Assembly: GCF_038396675.1 (NCBI RefSeq) | Contig: NC_088921.1 | Span: 45,208,501 to 45,272,500, forward strand | Direction: 5' to 3' | Origin: Hydra vulgaris | Taxonomy: Eukaryota > Cnidaria > Hydrozoa > Anthoathecata > Hydridae | DNA length: 64,000 nucleotides | Shown here: positions 34,781-45,440 of the stretch, one piece after another | Numbering within the stretch: the stretch's first letter is position 1 | How the letters are laid out: every line of letters starts with the position of its first letter | Notes under the pieces: generated by a model | The model's input: the letters and a program-made list of their open reading frames with translations, nothing else | The model's database searches: none | What the model was told of the DNA's origin: nothing | Program-made: the position numbers and the translations under genes

Positions 34781-34877
34781 AGATAGGTATATATTTTCGG
34801 CAAAACCAACCCCAAACAACCCTCTTCATCCCCTTGGATTGTTTGCGGTTGGTTTTGCCGAAAATATATATCTATCT
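34781..34877. repeat. 39-bp inverted repeat with 19-nt loop
   Basis: Arms 34781-34819 and 34839-34877 match at all but two positions (core TTTTCGGCAAAACCAAC). The loop is C/T-rich (CCCTCTTCATCCCCTTGGA). It lies immediately upstream of the Gypsy integrase scrap. Confidence 0.92.
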
Positions 34878-34886
34878 ATAGTACAA

Positions 34887-35066
34887 CTTCAAGTAAATCC
34901 AATTGACGTAAATAAATGTAAAAACAATCGTGAAAAGATTCAAAAATTACAGAAGAAATATTACGACAAAAACGCGAAAACATTGGAAAATAAAGGTGAG
35001 GGAGACAGTGTTTGTATCCATGATGGAAATAAATGGCAACCAGGAAAAGTTGTTGAGAGCAAAATA
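34887..35066 (+). pseudogene. Gypsy-type integrase C-terminal fragment
   Basis: About 60 codons read [20 protein letters not shown], then [20 protein letters not shown]. This is the region after the integrase catalytic core in Ty3/Gypsy Pol (YYD..AK.L..L..GD.V.I....W.PG.V). The rest of Pol and any LTR are absent. It runs into a CA/TA microsatellite. An orphan scrap, not a functional gene. Confidence 0.7.
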
Positions 35067-35085
35067 AATAAACAAACACACACAC

Positions 35086-35187
<102 letters not shown>

Positions 35188-35255
35188 GGGTAGAATTCAA
35201 TAAATACGGTTGCGTATAAACTTTTTTTTAAATATATATATATATTTTTAATAAT

Positions 35256-35626
35256 ATATAATTATTTCGATATTTCGCTGATCTACCGTGATCAGCGTCA
35301 TCAGGTATAATAAATAATTTATTTACAAAACTATTAAAATTCATAAGTCTACTTTTATTTTTGTTCAGAGTCGGTTGAATAATTTTAACAAGACAATCAG
35401 ATGTTCCATAAGGTGGTGTGTTAATTGTTGATGCAACGGGGCGCATTGGGTAATCTTTTTCTGGTTTGTGAGCTTTAATCATTCCGTAAATCCTTGGTGG
35501 GTTACAATCCGATGGATACAATTTAAAGTATGTATTTGTGTCTTGCTTACCTTCTTTTCTTAATTTGCACAACTGTCTTTGAAATTTAGTAGTCAATGTG
35601 GATTTCGGATCATAATCAATAATTTT
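35256..35626 (-). pseudogene. Penelope-like reverse transcriptase, N-terminal part
   Basis: Reading leftwards: IIDYDPKSTLTTKFQRQL, RKEGKQDTNTYF, then YGMIKAHKPEKDYPMRPVAS, STINTPPYGTS and NSFVNK. This is the start of a Penelope-like RT, with the (L/M)xKxHKP...(L/M)RP signature. After NSFVNK the sequence jumps into the 3' tail (the CTGATGA motif at 35304), so the RT palm with its catalytic aspartates and the endonuclease are deleted from this copy. Confidence 0.82.
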
Positions 35627-35648
35627 GCTAAAAATTATTGATTATGAT
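35609..35648. repeat. Perfect 18-bp hairpin at the inversion junction
   Basis: ATCATAATCAATAATTTT (35609-35626), loop GCTA, and its exact reverse complement (35631-35648). The palindrome sits exactly where the element switches strand. Confidence 0.95.
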
Positions 35649-35659
35649 TCAACATTTTA

Positions 35660-36059
35660 AAAAAATATTTTTTGCAACAATAAAACTAAACTACCACTAA
35701 ACACAAACCCTGGCGTATACCAGCTAAAATGTTCATGCGGTTCGATATACATTGGTGAAACTAAAAAGAAGGTGATATCGAGATGTATTGAATACCAGAA
35801 AAACAGCTTAAAAGAAAAATGGTCCAGTTCGGGTGCCACTGAACATTCCAAAACATGCCATGGTAAGTTTTATTGGTTGCACCCCAAAACATTATCTGTA
35901 GCCCCAGAATATCGAACTCGGAAAATCAGAGAGTCACTCGAAATAAGCAAAGCTAGGGTTCGACAGGAGTTGAGAAATGGTGATGTGGTTCTCAATCGGG
36001 ATGACGGTGATAACGTGACAACTAAAACCTGGGGGCCATTTTTTAATAAAATCTGCTGA
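35660..36059 (+). pseudogene. Penelope-like GIY-YIG endonuclease domain
   Basis: From about 35700 the frame gives NPGVYQLKCSCGSIYIGET, i.e. the GVY...YIG pair of the GIY-YIG nuclease with a CxC between them. KVISRCIEY, SSGATEHSKTCHG (likely zinc or active-site part), YRTRKIRESLEI and WGPFFNKIC then run to the stop at 36057-36059. In complete Penelope-like elements this domain is C-terminal to the RT and nicks the target. Here it is orphaned from its RT by the inversion. The frame itself is open. Confidence 0.85.
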
Positions 36060-36171
36060 CGTCAGTTATTTGAGAAAATTTTTTGTATTATATTTTGGCT
36101 TTTTAGTGTTATCTTTTTAACGGTTTGTTTTTACTATAACGATTTCTTTGTAACTATATTATTTATTATAC

Positions 36172-36210
36172 CTGATGACGCTGATCACGGTAGATCAGCG
36201 AAATATCGAA
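36172..36210 (+). ncRNA. Hammerhead-like motif in the Penelope-like 3' tail
   Basis: An exact CTGATGA is followed by C, then a 7-bp stem GCTGATC/GATCAGC with loop ACGGTA, then GAAA and an AU-rich stem-loop ATATCGAAATA. Core boxes and stem II fit a hammerhead, but one extra C follows CTGATGA and no clear stem I or NUH cleavage site was found. Inverted or related copies lie at 35262-35304 (-), 39952-39990 (-) and 40122-40160 (+). Hammerheads are documented in Penelope-like elements. Confidence 0.45.
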
Positions 36211-36378
36211 ATAATTATATATTATTAACTAGTAAATCAAAAAAAAATTCTTTTTCCAAATCCATGCTTTATACAAGCAGAATTCTATTGGGCCTAGCAA
36301 TTCTTTTTTTGTTATCTTTTGTAGAAGGAAAAATTACTGATACGTTTTTAAATTTTTTTTTTATTAATTCAGTGTTCT

Positions 36379-36959
36379 TATGGGGAAATACAAATTAAAT
36401 TTTTGTTAACATAATTAACTTTTTTTGGTCAAATTTTTCCATTTCCTTGTATTGTCATCGAAAATGATTAAGTGTGCAAAATTTGAGCAAAATTGGTTGA
36501 GAAAAAAGCTTTCAAAAATTGATTTCAAATTTTGTGGCACACAAACATATATATATACAAAGTAACCTTATATAAAGCATGGAAGAAAAAGTAGCGCGTT
36601 TTAAATTTTTGTTTTTTAACTTAATAACTTAAGACTTAAAAAACAATAGGTTTTGAATCGCTGCGCTTTAATGTCTTCGAAACTGCAAATAATTTGTAAA
36701 TCAATGATTTTTGTGACGTAATACGCAATTCATATCAAATAAATAAAATGTATGGGGAAATACAAATTAAATTTTTGTTAACTTAATTAACTTTTTTTGG
36801 TCAAATTTTTCCATTTCCTTGTATTGTCATCGAAAATGATTAAGAGTGCAAAATTTGAGCAAAATTGGTTGAGAAAAAAGCTTTCAAAAATTGATTTCAA
36901 ATTTTGTGGCACACAAACATATATATATAGAAAGTAACCTTATATAAAGCATGGAAAAA
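36379..36959. repeat. 209-bp direct repeat pair
   Basis: Copies at 36379-36587 and 36751-36959 start TATGGGGAAATACAAATTAA and end AAAGCATGGAA, with only a few differences. About 160 bp of other sequence lies between them. Both belong to the segment inserted in the Penelope-like tail. Confidence 0.92.
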
Positions 36960-37014
36960 AATATATATATATTTAAAAAAAAGTTTATACGCAACCGTAT
37001 TTATTGAATTCTAC

Positions 37015-37443
<429 letters not shown>

Positions 37444-38640
37444 ACAGAAATTCTTTTTGTAACATCAATTATTTTAAAAATTGTTTTGCATGATAACTTG
37501 CATAATTTACTATACATTTTTTATACTGAATCATAGGATTAGGATTATGAATCATTTTCTTCATTTGAGGAAAAATGAATAAAAGTTTTTGAGGTAAGAT
37601 CTTTCTAAAATAGAGCAATTTTTTTTTAAAATTAAATATAGCCTGAGCAAAATCAGATACACTTTTTTCTTTTCCCTGAAGTGACAAATTCAGATTTTGT
37701 AAATTTTGCATTGCATCAGTTAAAAATAAAAGATCTTGCAGAAAATTCATAATGTCAAAGATTTCAAATGTCTTTTGCTTTTCGAGCAAAAAGATTTAAT
37801 TGGTATTAGTCCTACAAACCTATAATGAACGTCACTACTTGAAAGCCATCTACAGCACAGTAAAATGACAAATCATTTGGTTTGTCAGCAAGATCCAATT
37901 CACTAATGAAATTTTAAAACTGTCTGTGATTTTTTGCATTAGATCGAATATTATTTACAATTTTCAGCAATGATTTAAAAATAGTTGGAAAACAAAAGTG
38001 TTTTTCTGCTAAATGTTCTTGATGAATCACACAATGAACTGGGACAAACTCTGGATAAGTAGGATCACTTTTTAGTAAACCAATTAGCCCAACATGCTTT
38101 TCAACCACTGCTGTTCCACGATCTGTAGCAACACTAACAAGCTTGTTCTTAGGAGCATTGGCTTTCACCAGATCAGTGTCAAGTCATCAGTGTCCTTAAA
38201 AGCAATTCCACGAGTTGTGACTTTTAGCTCTACTAAAGCAACTCTTGTTTCACAAGTACATCTGATGTTACATATCCAACAAATACTGCCATTTGAGGTT
38301 TATCTTGAATATCTATTGTTTTATCCAATGCCAAACTAAATGTTTCACTTTTTTTTGAGTCGTTTAACAAATGTCGTTCAACTTCGATACTAATCTCAGA
38401 TATTCTTCCTTCAGTTGTATGTCAAGAAACAGAAATATTTGAAATTAACTTGTGAACTTTGCTATTATTAGGATCTAAAACTAAAATCACATCTAAAAGA
38501 TTTTGTTTTACAAACTCTCCATCGGTGTAGGGATGTTTACTTCTTGCAATATTCCAAGCTATAATAAAACTTGCTTCTGTAGTAATATTTGATTCTTTGA
38601 GATGAAATATTCATTTGTTAATTTTTGAGTATTGTTTTAT
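37444..38640 (-). pseudogene. hAT-like transposase relic (SCAND3/ZBED-like family)
   Basis: Reading leftwards: ASFIIAWNIARSKHPYTDGE (about 38580), VERHLLNDSKKSETFSLALD (38390), DIQDKPQMAVFVGYVTSD (38310), then KLVSVATDRGTAVVEKHVG (38145), VPVHCVIHQEHLAEKHF (38050) and IVNNIRSNAKNHRQF (37950). After a gap come FLQDLLFLTDAMQNLQNLNL and LQGKEKSVSD (37750-37670). These are the landmarks of the long hAT-related proteins annotated as SCAND3-, ZBED5- or GTF2IRD2-like. In this family the TDG and HC.IH regions belong to the RNase-H fold. Stops at about 38418 and 38190 and a missing segment near 37800-37910 show decay. No TIRs were located. Confidence 0.78.
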
Positions 38641-38838
38641 ATCAATTTTATTTTTTCTATGACATAAATTTATTGTGAAATGCATTATTGTCACCTTTTG
38701 CTATATCCTTTTTTCAAACAATATGTCTTCCGGCTATGTAATATTCAAGTTTCTATTATTAGTAAATCAATAAAACTTTTGAAAAGAGCCGCATGACGTT
38801 TTCTTAAGAAAACTTTTGAAAGGAGCCGCCATCTCTGA
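38641..38838. other. Spacer with a short direct repeat
   Basis: AACTTTTGAAA(A/G)GAGCCGC occurs twice at about 38773 and 38810. No gene. Confidence 0.4.
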
Positions 38839-38840
38839 TA

Positions 38841-38912
<72 letters not shown>
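38839..38912. repeat. (TA)n microsatellite
   Basis: TA array with one G near the left end. Confidence 0.96.
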
Positions 38913-38916
<4 letters not shown>

Positions 38917-38917
<1 letters not shown>

Positions 38918-39005
38918 TTTTCAATATTTAATGTATATAAATATTTATAATATTTATAATATATATAAATATTATAAATATTTATATACATTAAATATTG
39001 AAAAA
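38917..39005. repeat. Perfect 42-bp palindrome, 5-nt loop
   Basis: Arm 38917-38958 (TTTTTCAATATTTAATGTAT..) is exactly complementary to 38964-39005 around ATATA. It directly abuts a purine-rich strand on its right. Confidence 0.93.
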
Positions 39006-39260
39006 AAGAAAGATAAAGATAAAAAAAAAAAATAAGAAAAATAAATAAAATAAAAATAAAGAGAATGAAGAAAAGAAAAAAAAGGAAATAAAAAAGCAAA
39101 AATTAAAAAAAAAATAAAAATCAAATCAAACAAATTAACGAAAGAAAAAAATGAGATAAGAAAAAGGAAAGACAAAAAACCAAAGTTAAAAGAAAAAAAA
39201 CATTCGAAAATGGAAAGTAATTAAAAAGAATTTAAAAAATATATAAAAGATGCTATACAA
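39006..39260. repeat. Purine-rich (A/G) tract
   Basis: About 250 bases are almost only A and G on the plus strand (AAAGAAAG, GATAAAGAT, GAAGAAAAG types), with T confined to scattered positions. Such strand asymmetry is unusual against the otherwise symmetric AT background. Confidence 0.8.
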
Positions 39261-39750
39261 AGCTCCGTTTTTGAAGAAAGAAAAAAGAATGTTTTTTAAA
39301 CTAAATCTATACTTTTTGTGACTAAATGTTTGTGTGTATGTGGGTGCCACGTTTTTATTTATGAGTATTATTGAAAATTTTTTTTTTTTTTAATTGTTAT
39401 TTTTTAATAAAATATTTATATGATTATTGATATTAAGATTATTATATTTATTAAATCATTGTTACTTTTTTTTGCAGTAATTGTTTTAGTTACATGGTAG
39501 GTTGTTACGTTTTGTCAGTATATAACTGTTTGTAACTTTCCTGTCTGTGCATTATATTCAATTGTTGTTTTAAAATTGATATTGATTTATTATCATATAA
39601 TTTTCTATTATTCTTATAATTTATCATCATTATTATTATCATTATCATTTGTATTATTAATGCTATTTTATGGTATTTACTTAAGATTAGTTTTTAACTA
39701 TTTGTAAATAACCTCGATTGTAAGATCTTTTTTCGAAAATATATTGATAT

Positions 39751-39751
<1 letters not shown>
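39261..39751. other. AT-rich spacer
   Basis: Degenerate TTA/ATT trinucleotides near 39600-39665. No gene recognised. Confidence 0.35.

Positions 39752-39838
<87 letters not shown>
39752..39838. repeat. (TA)n microsatellite
   Basis: Left of the inverted Penelope-like remnant at 39898-40218. Confidence 0.96.
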
Positions 39839-39840
<2 letters not shown>

Positions 39841-39897
39841 TTAAAAGTCATTTCTTGTTATACTATATGTTTATAAATATATAAATTGATTTTAATA

Positions 39898-40218
39898 AAA
39901 AAGGCAGTGTATAACTATTTTTTAAATATATTTTAGATATAATAATATATTAACGATATTTCGTTGACCTATTGTGGTTAGCGTCATCAGGTAATTAAAA
40001 AAAGTTTCAAAAAAACATAAAACCAACCGTTTAAAAAAGAAGACATTAAAAGCGTAAAATTTAAAAACCAATCAAATTATATTGGGTGGTTTTCTGTTGT
40101 TTTGTAACGTTTTTTCATTACCTGATAAAGCTGACCACAATAGGTCAACGAAATATCGTTAATATATTATTATATCAAAAATTTATTTCAAAAATAGTTA
40201 TACGCTGCCTTTTTTATT
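39898..40218. mobile_element. Inverted pair of Penelope-like 3' tails
   Basis: Arms at about 39898-40000 and 40115-40218 are inverted copies: AAGGCAGTGTATAACTATTT outside, then TAACGATATTTCGTTGACC and ATCAGGTAAT inside. Each contains the CTGATGA/stem/GAAATATCG block of the element at 36172, the right-hand copy mutated to CTGATAA. About 115 bp of tail sequence separates the arms. TA arrays flank both sides (39752-39838 and 40229-40437). No coding sequence remains. Confidence 0.78.
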
Positions 40219-40226
40219 ATAATCAA

Positions 40227-40437
<211 letters not shown>

Positions 40438-40472
40438 TTTAAATGACGACATCTTGTATGAGAGTTGAATAA

Positions 40473-40703
40473 ATTTAATATATGAACATCAATAAATACG
40501 AATTCTCTCAATACTAATTTTTTAATTTTATGTAAGAAATCACGAAAAAATTCCATGCTCCATCAACGCATTTCCTACTTTTTTTTATTAAAAACCAACA
40601 AAAGCAGAAAACTGTGAAAATGTAATCTAGCGAAAATTTCTTACATAAAATAAAAAAATTAGTATTGAGAGAATTCGTATTTATTGATGTTCGAATATTA
40701 AAT
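40473..40703. mobile_element. 231-bp foldback element with 68-bp arms
   Basis: Arms 40473-40540 and 40636-40703 are nearly perfect inverted copies (ATCAATAAATACGAATTCTC and its complement). The 95-nt spacer is unrelated to coding sequence. ACGAATTC next to a TA array resembles the ends of the Penelope-like tails at 35188 and 37014, so it may be a further tail derivative. Confidence 0.82.
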
Positions 40704-41356
40704 GTATATATATTTATATATATATATTATCTAATTTCATAATTTTTATTTTACACGATGACGTCAAATTAATGAAAATCGCAAGGGCTTTAGATACAGA
40801 TCAAAAAAATCAAGATTAAAAAAAACAACAAAAAATCAAACATCATTAATGTTTGATTTTATGTTTTTTAGTTGAACTTTAAATACCGCTACTTTTCAAA
40901 ACCGCATGTTAAGGGATCCCTCTATTTTACATAAATTTACAAAAATCTTTAGTAATTACGGCTTTAGCCGTAAGTCAAGTTTGGTGTTCATCATTCGAAT
41001 TAGTAAAAACATTCATAATAAATTGAAAAAACAGATTTTAAACTTAAAAAAATTAATTTTTTTTGCTCTCTGATATATTTGATATATACAGACATACGAC
41101 TGATTAGAAATTAAATATATAACTTGTTTAAAAAATTGTTTTTTTTAGTTTAATGTTTTATCTTTGCATAGTATTAACATTATTTTATACGAAAAAATGA
41201 TGCCTCAACTATAAAGCAAAATTTCATGCCTAAATTTGAATAATTCAAAAAAGTTTTAACTTTTTTTAATTTTAGTGATACAGTAATTTTGATACAGTAA
41301 TTTTGTTTTATTATAATAAAAATTTCATGTTTTTTTTATGTTTTAAAGTTGTGTCC
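40704..41356. other. Spacer without recognised gene
   Basis: An 11-bp hairpin (AAATCAAACAT / ATGTTTGATTT) lies near 40834-40860. The rest is AT-rich. Confidence 0.35.
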
Positions 41357-41360
41357 ATCA

Positions 41361-44300
41361 CACGGTTAGCCTTAACTAAATTTAAGTTTTCTGAATTGTA
41401 TCCAGATTAATATCAACGTTTTCTGAAAGAGTATATTTTACTGATCACTATGTATATGGTCCACCAAATCAGAAAACTCCTATTAAGTAATTATGGCATT
41501 TTTAAGATTTTTTCGCGCTTTTTTTTCGCGCCTTTTTTGTCTTTTACGGCCATCTTTAATCCGCCATTTTTTCTGCCACAAGTTTAATTGCAAAAGACAA
41601 TCATAGAAAAAATTTTGTTTAAAAAAATGTTAAGAATTGGTAAATCACATCCTTAGACTATTTTAGATCATCAAAAGAACAGAGAAAAAGTCTTTTTTGT
41701 GGTCGCAAATGTCATATGAAAATAAACAGTCAAAGCCATATATTTTCTTAATTTCAGAGCTGTTTTTCGAATTATAACATTACTGATGATCGATACCCTA
41801 CTAGATTGTTTCCAAGGTTGGTATACTTAATGAATTTTAACTAAACAAATATATATAAAAAGTATATATGTCATAAACGTAATACCATTCACATAACTGA
41901 AAAATTGGATACCTTGTTGAACTCAAAGAAATAAGATTTGATAAATGAATCAAATCTCATTTTGCTTGATACTAGCATATCTTTATCTTGTTAAGGTGTA
42001 GAGGTATAGTTGAAAGAACAAATGTTGTTGATCTCAGGCAGAAAATTAATTTTGACATTGACTGGTCAAAGATGACTATCCCGGCTAAAACACGAAATGG
42101 GTAAAATGTTGATTTATTTGTATAACTGTTGTAAAGAAATATAAAATTATAATTTTTTATATAATTTCAGGAAACTAAAAACTTGCAGCTGTGAAATATG
42201 CAAAATCGCAAGAATGAAGGGAAGGATACCCAAGAAAAAATCTGGTATAAAGAGTTTATAAACGGCAGCTATTAGTCCGCGGTGTAGTTTTTGTCTGACT
42301 AAAGTTAAAAGAGGATTGCATCATAAATGCAATGCAACAACGCTCAGGTAGAAAACGTTTTTATAACTTTGATTATTTGACTGTTAAAGGTTGTATACCA
42401 TGTTCTATAAAAAACAAGTTTGTAAACGTAATTTTTTTTTATCAGAAATAACATATCAGCTGCATATGGATATCAAGGTATTAGAAAAACCGTATTAATT
42501 TGCGTTACTAATAGAGAGATAAATGAAAGAAATGTTAAGAATAATAAATCAAAAATGATAATTTTACTTTGAAAAAACTTTTGTAAGCTTTTGAATCTAT
42601 AACCTTTTTAACAATGTAAAGTTGTCGAAGCCTTTTTCATTCAGTCTCCATAGTTTTGTATCTTATTTAGATGTCAAGGAACAAATGGCTCCTCACGTTA
42701 TTAAGGAAAAGCTACGTAGTGAAAGTGGTAACACCATTTCATTGAAGACAGGAGGTAGTAAACTGAAACTATCTATTGGATCTGAGAATACTCCAAAAAC
42801 AACCAATTTTACTCACAAAAATCTTCTTTATATGCAGAATTCTCTTTCCTTAAGTAACCATCAAATGATTAAACTTGCTAATATGATAAGGTAAAATCAC
42901 AATACTAATACAAATTTAATTCTGCCCAATAAAATGATGCAATATTTGTAAAACTTGTTATATAAAAATAAATTAATAATTACAGAGTTGTTGAAAAAAG
43001 AAGAAACGCTGTAGAACCTGGACTGAAAGACTGTCTCTGATTTGGACAGTTAACTTCTCTCATTATTTGCCGAAGAAAATATTTTATTTGAATTTAAAAA
43101 CAAAGATAAAACTTTGGATTATAAAAATATTATAGTAGCGTACTGCAATGATGTTACTCTTTTTGTTAAACTACTCCTGGATCTTAAATATGTTGATTCT
43201 AAGAACCAGTTGCTAAAAATTGCTGTTGACGGGGGAAGTGGTTTTATCACATTTTGTTTAAATATAGTTAATCTCAATGAATTTTTTGAAAATTACGGCA
43301 AAGTTGAAATAGATTATCTTAAAACAAAACCGGTAACATCTTGCAGGTCTTTATATAAAGATAATCTAAAAATTTTTTTTAAAGATTCTTTAGTAAATGC
43401 TTCATTTCTCCTTCTGGTAGCTCCAGAAATCCCAGAAAGATATTTAAACACTAAAATACTATTTGAAAAATTAAATCTTGAAAAAATTGAGCACATTGGG
43501 AGATGCGACATAAAACTTCTGACAGGTATATCTCCAAGTAGTAGTTCAATTCATCCCTGTTATGTATGTGAGTGGGATAGAAGAGAAACTTGGAAAAATG
43601 CTCTGTACAGAACTTTTGAGAACTGTCGAAACAACTATACAAAATTTAAAGAATCTGGTTCAAAACCTAAGTGTGCACAACATTTTAAGAATTGTATAAA
43701 CCCTGTATTAGTGCATGGAAACCCCTCTAAATTTCTTGTAGGTAGACTTGTTTTACCGAAGTTTTATATAATGGAGGGATCTGTCAACCATGTAATGGAT
43801 AACATGGAGCGAATTTGGTCGGAAATGGATATGAAAAAGATTTGCGAACGGTTGTAAATTATTAAGACTGGTCAGCATAGTGGAAAATTTAATGGAAGTC
43901 TTTAATGATAAGCTGTCAATTAAACTGAAGTCTTTTGGAGAATGCTTAAGGTTGTTAAACTTAGTTGTTGAGTCTTGCTTTGGATCCGGACTTGATGAAA
44001 ACTTGCAAACTAATATCGAAAATTTAAAAGCCTGCTTTAAAAAAATGATGTTGGAACATGGTATTACTTTAGCACCAAAATTTCATACCCTGTTCAATCA
44101 TGTATTTGAAGGGTGCAAGGGAAAAACAGGGAATGTCAGTTTTTGAAAAAATTCAGATTTTTTTATTAACATGTTGTGCATCATAAACTACCTTTAGTGT
44201 TAAATTTGAAGGAAATAAATAAAATTAATGGTCTAATTTAGTGATAAGGAAAGGAAAATATAAGAAGACTTTGAAAACTAAATTTGATTTATCTCAGTTT

Positions 44301-44946
44301 GCGAAAACTGACATCCCCTGTTCTTACCTTGCACCCTTCATTTGATTTCTGTAAAACAAAAAAAAGAAGCCTTAGAGTTAATTCGGAGCAATCAGGAGAA
44401 AGTGTTCACTACCTCTTCAAAACTGCCTCGTGGAACCGGTACGAGGTGTCCGCAAATGATTTTAATTATAGACATAATTTAGTAAGGGCATTAAGTTCTT
44501 ATAATGGAAAACATCTTGTTTCTCTTAGACATGTTGATCTAAATGTTGATATTTTTTAGTGATTCAATTCAAGAAGAAATAGTTTTTAATTTTATATTTT
44601 TAAATATTTTGATGATTTAAAATATTCCGATTATGTAATTATTCACTCTCAAACTATGTAATATAACACAATACCATCTGTATTATTCATTTCCAATAAA
44701 TTGTCTGTAACTTATGCAATAAAATTTTGAATGAAAACATGGCGGACCAAAAAATGGAGCAAAAAACTTGCAAAAAAAGGTGCAAAATGAAAAGCGGGAA
44801 AAAAAGGTACGAAAAAATACTTAATAGGAGTTTTCTGATTTGGTGGACTATATACATAGTGATCAGTAAACTATACTCTTTCAGAAAACGTTGAAATTAA
44901 TTTGGACACAATTCAGAAAACCTAAATTTAGTTAAGACTAACTGTG
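41361..44946 (+). mobile_element. 3.6-kb TIR transposon with 4-bp target duplication
   Basis: The left end CACGGTTAGCCTTAAC and the inverted right end CACAGTTAGTCTTAAC start TIRs of about 120 bp. These share GTTTTCTGAATTGTRTCC, AACGTTTTCTGAAAGAGTAT, ACTGATCACTATGTATAT and AAATCAGAAAACTCCTATTA. ATCA flanks both sides (41357-41360 and 44947-44950). The interior carries the transposase-like gene at 42018-44559. The 4-bp duplication narrows the superfamily, but I cannot name it from sequence alone. Confidence 0.88.
42018..44559 (+). pseudogene. Transposase-like gene of the 3.6-kb element, multi-exon, decayed
   Basis: Likely exons: 42018-42099 (ends ..TRNG, then GTAAAA), 42171-42344 (CSCEICKIARMKGR, then a second Cys/His group), 42622-42892, 42986-43857 and 43880-44559. 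The large exon has LLKIAVDGGSGF (43213), FLLLVAPEIPERYLNTKILF (43407), LLTGISPSSSSIHPCYVCEW (43516), GRLVLPKFYIMEGSVNHVMD (43741), then HTLFNHVFEGC (44085). A C-terminal SVHYLFKTASWNRY (44402) follows. These landmarks recur in a high-copy family of cnidarian and insect transposon proteins. DGG and the later acidic residues are candidates for a DDE core; this is inferred. Stops at about 43037, 43856 and 44144 and frameshifts indicate that it is inactive. Confidence 0.65.
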
Positions 44947-44950
44947 ATCA

Positions 44951-45440
44951 GTTTTTTCCTATAATATGACATAGAAAAGTGGGTTTAAAGCTTACAAGTT
45001 GGGTCAATTTGATTAAAAAATCAAAATTAATTTTTTTTTCTTTTTTGGAAAAAATCCACGTACGCTGCCATTTTTTACCACAGAACAAACATAATGTTGA
45101 GTTTGTTATTGTTTACTTGTTATCTTTCAGCTGCCATTCTTCTTTTTATGTCAGATTATTTTGTTTCAAAGATATTTAAGAAATATGTAACAATTATGGG
45201 GAAAGTACGATAACGTTAGTCACTGAAAAAGATCGGCAGAGTAAACGTTTAGGATAGCATGTTTATAAACTTGCTATCTTTATTTTATGAAAGAATTTTA
45301 TGTAGAAGTAAAACATAACTTCATTAGAAACTTTAAAAGAATATAATATAACTTTGATAAAAAATTTTTAAATGAGAAACTACTAATCAAGAGAAAAACT
45401 AATCAAGCTAACTGAAACAAAGATGACATAAAAAATGCTA
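44951..45440. other. Spacer between two transposons
   Basis: ATGGGGAAAGTACGATAACG at about 45196 looks like a pogo-type end (compare GGGGAAAGGCGCC). It could be the left end of the next element, but no convincing partner was found on the right. Confidence 0.35.

Noticed and set aside
34839-34886. Extending the Gypsy integrase frame upstream
   Set aside because: This part is the right arm of the 34781-34877 hairpin, not integrase sequence.
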